This document shows positions 34,757 to 46,200 of a stretch of 64,000 nucleotides of DNA, in pieces (position 1 is the stretch's first letter; each line of letters begins with the position of its first letter). Under the pieces are notes generated by a model that did not search any database, was not told the origin of the DNA, and saw only the letters and a list, made by a program, of their open reading frames with translations. The DNA is from Membranipora membranacea (lineage: Eukaryota; Bryozoa; Gymnolaemata; Cheilostomatida; Membraniporidae): positions 19,344,001 through 19,408,000 of the forward strand of contig OU612073.1 in assembly GCA_914767715.1 (NCBI GenBank). Direction: 5' to 3'. Position numbers and translations under genes: made by a program.

Positions 34757-35250
34757 TTGATTGTGATTCACACCTAGATCCCACACAATATTTAATGATA
34801 CGTCGACATGCCAGATGTTGTCTCTCAAGAAGAAGTGTCATTCGTGTTTCCTTGGCTTACCTGTTGGGTTCATATTTCAGATGTGAAGAAAATATTCTAC
34901 TTATACAACTTGTTTCTACTTCTAGATATACTAGTGTATCTATTACTTGCTCTGCTAGATTTACTACCGCTGAGATCGCAACTCATCACTCATTTCACTG
35001 AGTTTAAAGACGCTAAGTTCTGTTATTGATTCCCATGCAACTCAAATATGCAGGCATGCTGATAGTTTGATTACCAAACTAGTCTAGCCAGCTTACCAGA
35101 GATTGAACTCAATCCAAACAACCAGTAGCCTAGCCATTTGTGACAGTCATTTACTACCGATAGTGCCATAGTATAAGCAATGAACCCATGAAGTCACTTC
35201 CCTATAAGAGCATTCCTCATAGTCGGTTTGGGATTGTTTCATTTTATTGT
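34757..35250. other. Spacer between lectin genes 4 and 5
   Basis: No supported exon; short ORFs only. A minus-strand AATAAA at 35243-35248 lies just past the stop codon of gene 5. Confidence 0.5.
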
Positions 35251-36556
35251 TTATCCAAACAAATCTCTTACATCGGCTTTCTTTTCACAAATAAAAGGAG
35301 CCTTCTGGGTGCTAGTGTGATCATTCCAGCCATATGTCTCCACATCTGTGGTCCCATCGTTGGACCACTTGCAGATTTGAAGACGATCCTCTTTATCAAA
35401 TACATTGTCTGGCTGTCCTTTTCGCCAGAAGGAGTAGATAATATCGAAAGCAAATGTGTGTTCATCTAGCCATTGGAATTTACCATCAAGTTTCCTACCA
35501 CCGATCCACCAGCACAAATGTTTAACATTATCTATTAAGTATAAGAGTACTGTGAAATCATGTACAAATGGAAAACGTCAAACATGGGAAGGCAGCTTAG
35601 ATCTTTGCAGTTAGTTATTTTGTTCAGGCAAAACTTTGAGTAACAATTGGAGAGCTGTTTAGCTTGTCTTGACAAGCTTTGTGGGACGACAGGGAAAGAT
35701 CCAGATCATCACTATAATGGCTTTTTTTTGGCTTGTAGAAGGGCCACTGTGTTAATTTATGTGAACCTGTGTTTTATAGACGGTTATTTCATCAATACTT
35801 CAGTTTTATGAATACGCTGGACGGTTTTCTTGGTCGGTCCGCTCCACAATGTTGATCCCGATAAACCAGTAAGGCAGCAGAGGGAAAAACTGCATGTCAA
35901 CACCTGATCTTCTCATAAGTATATCAACTTCATCCCCTGTACAGGCTTACCAATCTACTCTATTGATGATAGAAAAGTTGGATTGTCAAATGTTTCCGTT
36001 GTTGCTTCTGGAAGAACTTTGGAATGATTTTTCTCACCGGTGATAAGTGCTAGGTTTCCAATAACAAAAGCATTCCTAGAGGGAGAATCAAGTGTTGCCA
36101 GTGTACCTCCAAGGTCTTTACATGTTCCCATAGCAGCGTCCCATGTCAAACTGGTTGATACTATTTTGATGCATCTGTTCTGGACGCCTGGCATCCATCC
36201 TGCGCCACAGAACTCTCCTTAAGCCGCAATCAGAAACATAATATATAACGAGAATATGGATGGAATTATTTTACCAAAGTCGATAAAAAGAATAATCTAT
36301 GGTCCTACTTTTATATCTTAGTTGACCCTACAACTGCCACTGCTACCTACTTCCCACCCCCAGCCTGCTATTGCATTTATGAAATATGCATGTTTGCATC
36401 CACAGGTTAATATGAGTATTAACTTACCCACATGACCAAGGCAAGATGTGTGCAGAAATTTGAAATCAGTAAATTGGTGAGTCGAGAAGTTGACTTACCA
36501 CTACATAGGCAAAACAGAAGACTGAGCAACAATAAGCAATATCCTGATCTCGTCAT
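35251..36556 (-). CDS. Secreted C-type lectin-domain protein 5 (WND-Cys lost)
   Basis: Exons 36556-36499, 36217-36038 and 35531-35251; phases 1 and 1; 172 residues. Signal peptide MTRSGYCLLLLSLLFCLCS; an in-frame ATG 16 codons upstream would bury it, so the later ATG is preferred. Motifs: FCGAGWMPG, NRCIKI, LTWDAAMGTC, LCWWIGG, GQPDN, RLQICKW, GWNDHTS and APFICEKK, ending DLFG. It shares with gene 4 the lost Cys after WND and the gained Cys before WWIGG, so those changes predate their duplication. Intron 2 contains a copy of the CTTGACAAGCTTTGT small repeat (about 35670). Confidence 0.9.
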
Positions 36557-37267
36557 TTCTGAAGTCTTCTTGTGGCTCCGCAGAATTTCATTAGTGTGAG
36601 CCAAGCCCGATCAGGTGGCAATTCTCACACGTCTAGTAAACTCTGAGTAATTGGAGTAGCTCTAGCCAATAGATTATAAATACTCCCAGATATAACAGGC
36701 ACATCAAGTTATTTTAACCGCATCATTCAGTTCATGGTGAATTTTAAAAAACGCTAAGGTTATCTAATGATATTGAAATTTGATTGACTTCCCTAAATAT
36801 ATTATTGGAGTCAGGATCTATTGCTAAGCTATGTGAGGGGTGATCTGATGATGAAGTGTGTGGTCTTGTTTCCTTGAAGGCTTTGTTTAACTCCTGGCAT
36901 TGGAAGTCACTAGTGATTTGGCTCTTCATTCATCACCCTCATGGAGCAGAACATACCTCCACCACCCACTGTGTGTATTTAAATGTCTTTGGTCGGTCCA
37001 CTATCTGTACAGCCTTTTGCTTTGAGGTTTCTGGACATCCTCTCATTTTTGGTGGTGGTGTTTGATAACACTACAGGTTTGCGCTGCTTGATCGTTATAA
37101 TTGTTTTGATGAGAGAGTCATTCAGGAATCGATGTTATTATAAAGCCTGAATATTCTTCCAGGCCACACAATATCTATATAATTATATGCTGGTATCATT
37201 TCTCTTTTACAGACGAACTTAGCTCTGTATCAGGTGATATTAATGTGAGCCTCAGCCTACTTCTGTC
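36557..37267. other. Divergent intergenic region
   Basis: Lies between lectin gene 5 (minus) and the ACAD10-like gene (plus), so it should hold both promoters. No clear core-promoter element or gene is visible. Confidence 0.4.
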
Positions 37268-40200
37268 ATGCTCTACACAAGGTTAGTTTTCTCATGGATA
37301 CACTGTAGGTCTATACTCCTTATTAGCACAGATGTATCTTTCTGGCTTCATCTGTGGCAATGGGCCTGATAAATATACTCAGAAAATTTAATTTCAAAGC
37401 TACACTGTGATCGGCTCTCCATGAAGGCATGAGATGAGCAATTCCAGGGACCATTTATACTTTATCTGAAGTATTACAGAAAAGTTTGAATGAGTAACTT
37501 GTTGTGTAACAGTAAACGAGTTTTTATGATGCAAAGTATGAGGCTTAAATTGGGTGAAACTTTATTTCAAGTTCAGTAATATTTGTGTGAGGTGCTCTAT
37601 CTATGAATGTGTTTATCTCAGATTGGGAGCGGCAGCAGGTAATAGATTTAGATTACTCAGCTCCTCACATACAGCAGCAGCAGCAGTCAGTATGAGCAGG
37701 CAGCAGCACAATGGAAAATATAAGGCTGTTATATTTGATATGGGAGGCGTGCTTGTACCTGGACCCGGTGGTGTATTCAGAGGTGAGTCAGCTATATTCT
37801 CATATTTTAAAATCCCTAAATTATATTTCATGTTGTATCAATTTAGTCCTATAATAAACTAGGCTGTTGCAAATGTTAGTGAAATGGTGACTGTGTGAGT
37901 GACCAGTTAGTTGACGGAGACTGAGAGGATCAACTCAACTAGTAAATGTGTCAGCCACCTGTCCATTGGCAAGAAGATAAAGAAAAAGGTAATAAATGAT
38001 AGTTCAGCTGATCATAAGTAGCATGAGTAGTTGGAAGAATCATTAGATCATAAGTTAGATAATTCAATTTGGTAAACTGTTATAATTTTGGTGGAGGCTT
38101 ATAACTGCAGAATGAGTTCTGACTAAATTTCATACTATTTATGATGGACATAGATTCACCGATAAGCCATATATAGTTTTGTAGGTAGCAAGCTGTTATG
38201 GTAATGTTTTAGATATGGAGGGTAAGCTAGGATTGGAAAAGGGTGCGATTGTGTCTACTATTGTGAAGTCTGGACAAGATGGAGCCTGGGCTAGGATGGA
38301 GAGAGGGGAGTTCCCAGCTACTCAACTTTCTACTCATCTTAACAAAGAGATCAAAGCTTTGGTGAGATTTGATTATCTGTCTTTTCTATCAGCTAAATCG
38401 CACTTCTTCACTAACCATATATGTTATAACTCTATATCTGTTAATTTACATACCATGGAACTAGAGCAACATTATCACTCCAGAAGATATTCCTGACTCC
38501 TGTGAAATGAGTGAGATGAGGATTTTAATTAAGATATATAACAGTTACTCTCATTCACATATGATCATAATCATTATTCTATTTTAGACAGGTCAGACAG
38601 TGGACACAGCTGGACTCATGGACACAGTACATGATGCTGTACGACAGGCGTATCCTGATATGTTAGATTCAGTGAGCCGTATCAGACAGTCAGGACTAAA
38701 GGCCGCTCTACTAACTAATAACTGGTACACAGATGGGGCAGAGATGGAGAGTAATCAGACTATGATAGACACGACACTCGCTCCTCTATTTGATGTGGTT
38801 AGTGAGATAATCTTATGATTCTTAGAGTGAGACTTACAGAGCTAGTGACGGAGGGTGCTTCAAGAAATCATCCTTCTCCCTAATTAACTGTAAACTGATA
38901 AGACGAGTTGAGGTAATCAGGGTCGGTATTTGACTATACATCAAAGTAACAGAATTGAAAAAGTGTTGTGTATGATTGTTTCTGCAGGTAGTTGAATCTT
39001 GTAAGGCTAAGACACGTAAACCAGAGCCTGGAATCTACCAGAAAGTTTTGGATGAGCTCAATGTTAGTGGAACTGAAGCTATATTCCTAGACGACCTCGG
39101 GCAAAACCTCAAAGCTGCCAACAAATTTGGCATCAAGACAATACAGGTACTCACACTAAATAAAATATCATGTCGGCACCACAACTCTTTTTGTGATTCT
39201 AAACATATAACCTCACGCAAGTCTGTGTTTGTACGCTGATGATTCAGGTCAGTTGTTGTCTGATGGTGAAAGGTGCTGGAGGTTCAATTCCCAGCACCAG
39301 CAGTGACTTATTTAGATTGATAAAACCTGAGATCTGTGATCATAGACTCCTAATGCAGTAGAGAGTTTCCCTTGTAATGAGAGTAGGGGGAAGTCTAAGT
39401 AATGGTGACATGCAGGCGAAACTTTTCTCACATTAAATACTTGATTTTTGATGCGGATGATTGATATATATATATATATATATATATATACATTATATAT
39501 TACAGGTTACAGACAAGCGTGATGCCGCAATAAAGGAGTTATCTTCTCTTATCGGAGTTGCTCTCCCTTCTCCCCTAAGCGGTACAGAGCCTGTACCAGA
39601 AAGGCTAAAAATAGATCCGTTGAAACTCAAACAGTATCTGCACAGTAACGGCATTGACGGACCTGGTTGGTACATTTAAAGTAGCTTCACGGAAATTCTT
39701 TTCCAAATTTTGTCACGGTAAAATAATCTCTAGCTCTTTGTTATTGTTATGAAAAGGTTTAGTATCCAAGGGAAAAAGCAGTCAATGATTTTTGCTCAAT
39801 TTGACTATCTGTATTCCCGGTGAGTGGATAAGTCACCACTCAGGGCTGATCTGATCATGTGTTGCAGGGTTACCTCTGATAAGATGTTATAAACACGGAC
39901 AATCTAATCCTACCTATCTGGTACAGTATCAGGGGCGTAACATGGTACTGAGAAAACAGCCCCCTGGTCCTATCCTCCCCTCTGCTCACGCTGTAGACAG
40001 AGAGTATAGAGTAATGAGAGCTCTCGGCGAGCAGGGTGTACCCGTCCCCAACATGATCTCTTACTGTGATGATCCCAGGTATATCTACTCGCTTATTAGA
40101 TTCACTTACATTGCATACACTACTAAGATAGACGTGGGAATCTAAAGAGCTCAACTTGAATTTAGATTATTTGCGACTTATTGACTGAGTTTTTACCACA

Positions 40201-43200
40201 TTTCACAAAGCTAGATCGAGATCAAAGTTGACTGTTACCCTTATGTTGCCCGTATACTACCCTAATATAATTTGTAGTATGAGGTGGCTCAGTCGTTAGA
40301 GCGCCGGTCCTTTAGCATGCAAATGTTGAAGGTCGTGGGTTCAAATCCCCCTGAAGTCCATCGACTGGTGTTTGGTTGGCCCCAAGGTGTGCTCCAACCT
40401 GCCTGCAAACAGAGAGCAACCTGGCACAGGTATAGTGCCTCGCCACTAAGGCACTAAAACTTTGCCGCCCATGCTTGGGGATGTGGCGTGTGATAGGACA
40501 TCTGATTTCAATTATCTGATTTTAATCAAATTTTATCAAACCTTACTTCACCCTCATACCACCCTCATATTACCCCATCTAGTAGCACCCTTACTTTACC
40601 CTAGTCAGTAGTTTGTATTTACCATAACTGTGAATACAAACATAAGTATTTTATCACCAGCATATTATTCTACATTTACAGTGTACTGGGGACACCGTTC
40701 TATCTTATGGAGCATGTACCTGGTAAAGTATATAAGGACTTAACATTATCAGAGCTGACTGCTGAACAGAGAACTAAGGTAATATCTCCTCTATATATGT
40801 ATCTATATTGTGTATGTATCCAATGTATCTGCAGTGTATCTGTATTATAACCAGATGTCATTTCCAAATTTTTTGACTTGACAAGTACATACTTAGGTGC
40901 TCTTCTAGTTCTAAACTCGCTTATTACAGGTGTATACAGGTGCTATGGATGTTCTGTCTAAGATACATTCAGTAGACATCAGTAAAGCTGGACTGTCAGA
41001 TTTTGGTAAATCTACAGACTACATGAAGAGAAACCTCTCCAGGTCAGACAATTTTACTTATATATCAACCGTGTGTCATCCGTTTATCACTCACATATCT
41101 CCTGTAATCACCTGTCTATCACTAATATATCAGGTCGGTATATCATCCATATATCACTTGTTTTATCGCCTGTATATCATCTGTATATCATCTGTATATC
41201 ATCTGCATAAACTCTGTATCACTTGTGTACAGTTTGCCCCTGCATACTAGTGTACAGTAGATCATGTTTTTGAAGTTTGGGTAGATACGATTTTGGTTAA
41301 TGTAAAAACAGAGACTATAGATATCCACAGTCTCTGGTAAAAACATGATAGGATACAATTCAACAATGTTTTATGATGACCCGCTGCTGTTAGAATGTAT
41401 ACCTAATCTGGGATGAGGTAATATGAGTTGATATCTGTTTCCTATAAGACTTTACTACATATAGTGTATAGTACAAAGACATACACTATTTTTCCGTATG
41501 TAGATGAGACATCGATTTCAAGGCTAATCGACATATTGGAAATCGTAAGAATTCTTCTTTCGAGTCGGGAGCGGACAACTCATTCCAAGTATGGGACCTA
41601 AGTTATTGTATTATTTAGTAATTGCTGATATCTATCGCAGTATATATACACTGAATTGTTTAGTAACAGCAGGTGTGTTTTTATTGTATAGATGGTCTAA
41701 ACAGTATGAGAAGACTAAGACTAGAGATATTCCTGCTATGAACTTCCTAATGGAGCATCTCAGTGACAATCTACCACAAAACGAGAGAGTCTCTGTTATA
41801 CATGGTGATTTCAGGTGAGCAACATCTCAACCCTAAAAGCTGCAATCACTCTTATCATTCAAGTGAAGTTTAAGCTTTTCATTCAAATTCGTACCCGACC
41901 CAACCCAGAAAATGGCAGTTTTCAGGTAGAATCTGATTATGATTGATATTACGCTCTTGATCAGTGAGCTGTTTGTTAGATAGTCCTGTTAGAATGTTGG
42001 CAGGACTTCTGTGTCACAGAGACACAATTTTATCAAAAATGAGAAAATTCAAACCTCATGTCCTCCAACACTATCACCTATACCTAAGAGCAGTCAATGT
42101 GTTTTTTTTTTGTTTTTTTTTCTATGCACTAGGTCTTATTTGACCGCCCTATTTAACGGGCCCCCTTAAGCTCGGGTGGCTTGTGTGGGGTAGTACCCTA
42201 TACCCTTGCCCGCCGTTGCCGGCTACTCTTTTTTCGAAGAAGCAGAGGGGGATCTTTATACTGCATGCAAGCACACAGTAGACCTCCTGTATTTATTGTC
42301 CTGATCCGAACAGACCTGGCTAGGATGAATGGCTTGCCAGTGCCAAATCAGAAATGACAGCCGGCGCCGGGAATCGAACCTGATTGTCGGAGAATCTGAG
42401 AGTCTGATGTCCTGATAACCCATAGTCTGAGACTGTGTTAGCCTAAGAGTCTGAGTATCTGATATCCTGATAGACGACATACTCTATATTTTATAGAATA
42501 GATAATATAATCTTTGATTCTGAGACTCTGGAGGTACGCGCTGTATTAGATTGGGAGATGTCTACTCTGGGTAACCCTATACAGGATATGTGTGGTAATC
42601 TAATGCAGTATATACTACCATCATCTCTACCTGTGATGGGAGGATTCATGGGTGAGGATTTATCGGGTACAGGTATACCGTCCCTACACGAGTACATCAG
42701 TCAGTACTGTAGATTGATGGCTATACCCGAGATATCTGATCCTCCTATAGACTACTATATGGCTTACCTCTGCTTCAGAATGGCTGCCATAGCTCAAGGT
42801 GTCTACAAAAGATTCACTATGGGTGAGTTAGACTGGTTACTCTATCCAGGAATAATAAGCTGTAAATACAGAGCTTATCACATAGAAGTTGTCTTTTCTT
42901 GTAATGATTAAGGTCATTATGTGGGACATTAGCCTTTGGACTAAATCTAATCTACAGATAAGATTGGGTGGCACGAGATCTTGTTCATTCAGCCTTGAAA
43001 AGTGTTTAGTTGTTGAGCAAACTTAACTGTGTGCGTGCAAGTACTGCAAGCAGAGTGATTGATGCAGTAACAGGTCAAGTCTGTTGATTATATCTATAAG
43101 AAGTAAGTATTATACCAAACAGTGAGTGTGAGTAAAACTAGACTAAGGAAATTGATGCACTAAATACGATCACTGGTTTGGCTATGTAGAAAAACTGAAG

Positions 43201-46200
43201 GCAAGGGATACTCAACGTTGCCGAAGCTTTAGTCTTTGGATGCTATGTGCATACCAGGTGTTAGTGTGAGTGAGGGACAGGGTGGTCTATCACTCACCTT
43301 GTTATTATATATACTTTAGGACAGGCTAGTTCTCCGACTGCGGAGAGTGTAGGTTTACTGACTGGACCGATAGCTGAGCTGGGTAAGACTATACTACAAG
43401 ACGGATTAGCCAGTATACCCGCTAATAGCTTTACTATTGCATCACTCAAAGAGAACAGCATGACTGACAAGGACCATCACATCGGTGAGCTAACTTCTCT
43501 TGATGTTGTGCAGGAATAACACTCAGCAGGACCTATTTTAGAAATATTAATGCATCTTGTTTTGTTGCATGTAGACATCGCTACAAAGTAACAAATTACA
43601 CACCAGCTAAGGCAGGAAGTAGTTGGTTTGGTATGTTATGTTTTACTTGTATCCATTGATTTTATATGAATATACACAACCATCTACTTGTGTACATGCT
43701 AACTCAAGTACTGCAGCTGAGTTTTTGGTAGTTACAGAAGCCCCGACTATATATACAAGTATCTGTAATCTCAGCTGTCAGCTGGTCTCACTCTGTAGGC
43801 ATGCTGCACATCCTCATTGGCTCAGCTTACCCGTGTTTATTCTGAGAATATTTCAGCCGCCATTACAAAGTGCCACTATACTAGGCTTCTAGGATACCTC
43901 AGTATGATGTCATTGAACGCTTTTAAGGATCATTCGATTATATGACGGTTGATATAATAAAAAATGGCTTGCTTCATCTGGTAATATTACTAATATTTAT
44001 AGTGTACACACAGTTACCCGTAGAGGTATCACAGCTAAGGCCGATAGCACAAGAGTATCACGCTAAAGTCAAACAGTTCATACAAGATCACATTCTACCG
44101 GTAGAAAGACAAATTGCTGAACATGGAGCCAGTGAAAATAAATGGGAAATACCTCCGATCATTGAAGAGCTCAAGGTTTGTACCTCCAATCATGGAAGCG
44201 CTCAAGGCTAGTACCTTACAGAGTTAAAAGTTGTTTAAGGAGCTTGTTTCCTGTCTGAGCCAGCTTCAGATTAACCTGTCAGTTAAAATTTCCGAAGTAT
44301 ACATAGAAGGAGAAACTTGTATTTGGCCCTCTTATCTTCTGATGGGTTAATCAATCAACATAAGTAGTCTTATCCAAAGCTTCATGGATAGAGTCTGTCT
44401 GTGATATCATCGATCATGGAGTGCAGGCCAAACTCTGTTTGTCAGTCCAAAAAATCTCCTACCAAACCAATATTATGTCTCAAACAAGCCCAGATTTTCA
44501 GGATGAACTTAACAAGCCCTTAATGCATACCTCTGTTCTGTTTGGATACACAGGCTAAAGCTAAAGCCGAGGGACTGTGGAACTTATTTGTTCCAGTAGA
44601 GACAGACAGAGGTGTGAGGTATGGTAAAGGATTAACTAATGTAGAGTATGCATTTATTTGTGAGGAGATGGGAAAGTGTCCGATATCACCTGAGGTAAGT
44701 AAGGTAGCTTAGATACCTGAGTCATGAGTTAAGTGAGAGCTCACTCTACAACAACGGTATTCACTTGCAAAAAACCTCCTCCCTTCATAGGGTAGCTATT
44801 ATTGAAACAAGCTGTACTTAGATCACTTACAGTCAAAATAGCAAGAAAACCATGTAGAAATATTAAAATAGGGGGTCAATGTATGCCATGTGAGCCAGTA
44901 TTTAATGATTTGAGCCTTTGAACTTTTCCCTTGCAAAGTTAGACACTCCACAGTCCACATCCCCCGCGCCCCTTACTCTGCAATACCATCATTTATGCCA
45001 CCGACCATCATGCCCACAGACGTTGTCTAGTAAACTCTTTGAAATCGTTGCATGATAATGATGACAGACCATTGAATGTGTTTTACAGGTATTTAACTGT
45101 AACGCACCAGACACAGGTAACATGGAGGTATTAATAAAGTATGGTACAGAATCACAGAAGAGACAATGGCTAGAACCTCTACTAGATGGTAAAATCAGAT
45201 CCTGCTTCGGTATGACTGAACCAGAGGTATGTATATCTATCTGTATGTACGTCTGTATGTATGTACGTATGTACGTACGGCCCAGATGAGGTACATCAAC
45301 AAGCCGTCGCTAGATTTGAGGTCATGAGACAAAACAAATTGTATACATACATATGTGCGTACATATGCATGTATGTATGTCAGCATGAGCGTAGAAATTT
45401 CATCATACATTATATGTCCGGTTACCAGTACCAAGTGAGTAGATAATTATCTGAGGAACTCCCTTTAAGCAGCCTTAAACCTTGTATCTCATCAAGGCTT
45501 TGCTATGATCGGGTGTTGGAGTTGTCTCCTCGTCTGTCACCCTTTCCCCCTCCTCCATTGTACACTGATTCATTGACTATCTGCAGGTTGCCTCCTCTGA
45601 TGCGACGAATATCCAGTCAGAGATAGTCAGAGATGGAGACTCATATGTCATCAACGGCAGGAAGTGGTGGACATCAGGAGCCTGTGATCCCAGGTGTAAA
45701 ATCTGTGTATTTATGGGTAAGGATTTCTAATTGGGATACTATATTTTATCCAAAGAGTTTATATTTCTGCGCTTTAAAATGATTGTATTGGGTGGAGGGT
45801 GGTGAGTTGAACTGAACACATTCAAAGATGTACACTATTGTCAACTATCAACTAGTGTTGGAATATTTAGTCTGTAAAGTGAATCACTCAAGTCCTGCTG
45901 AACTCATCACTGGCAAACTGTCTGCCTGTATCTCACATGTTTCACCATACTTAGATAACACTTATTTATTATGTGATATTAGTACATGACATGATACCCT
46001 CTCTCTCTGACAGGTAAGACAGATAAGTCAGCAGCGAGACACCAGCAGCAGAGTATGATACTCGTACCGATGGACGCTCCTGGAGTTAAAGTTATACAAC
46101 CACTATATGTGTTCGGCTCACAAGACGCTCCAGGTAACTAATCTATCACAGTCACACTTCTGTTTTGATAATCTTATCAAAAGGGCTGAGGACTGACTCA

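Noticed and set aside
40279-40360. A functional tRNA gene
   Set aside because: A and B boxes are good but the acceptor and anticodon arms do not pair, and the sequence continues into a SINE body.
43623-43892. Plus-strand 89-codon ORF within the ACAD10-like gene
   Set aside because: Exons at 43320-43484 and 44003-44175 join in phase without it, and it matches no part of the family.
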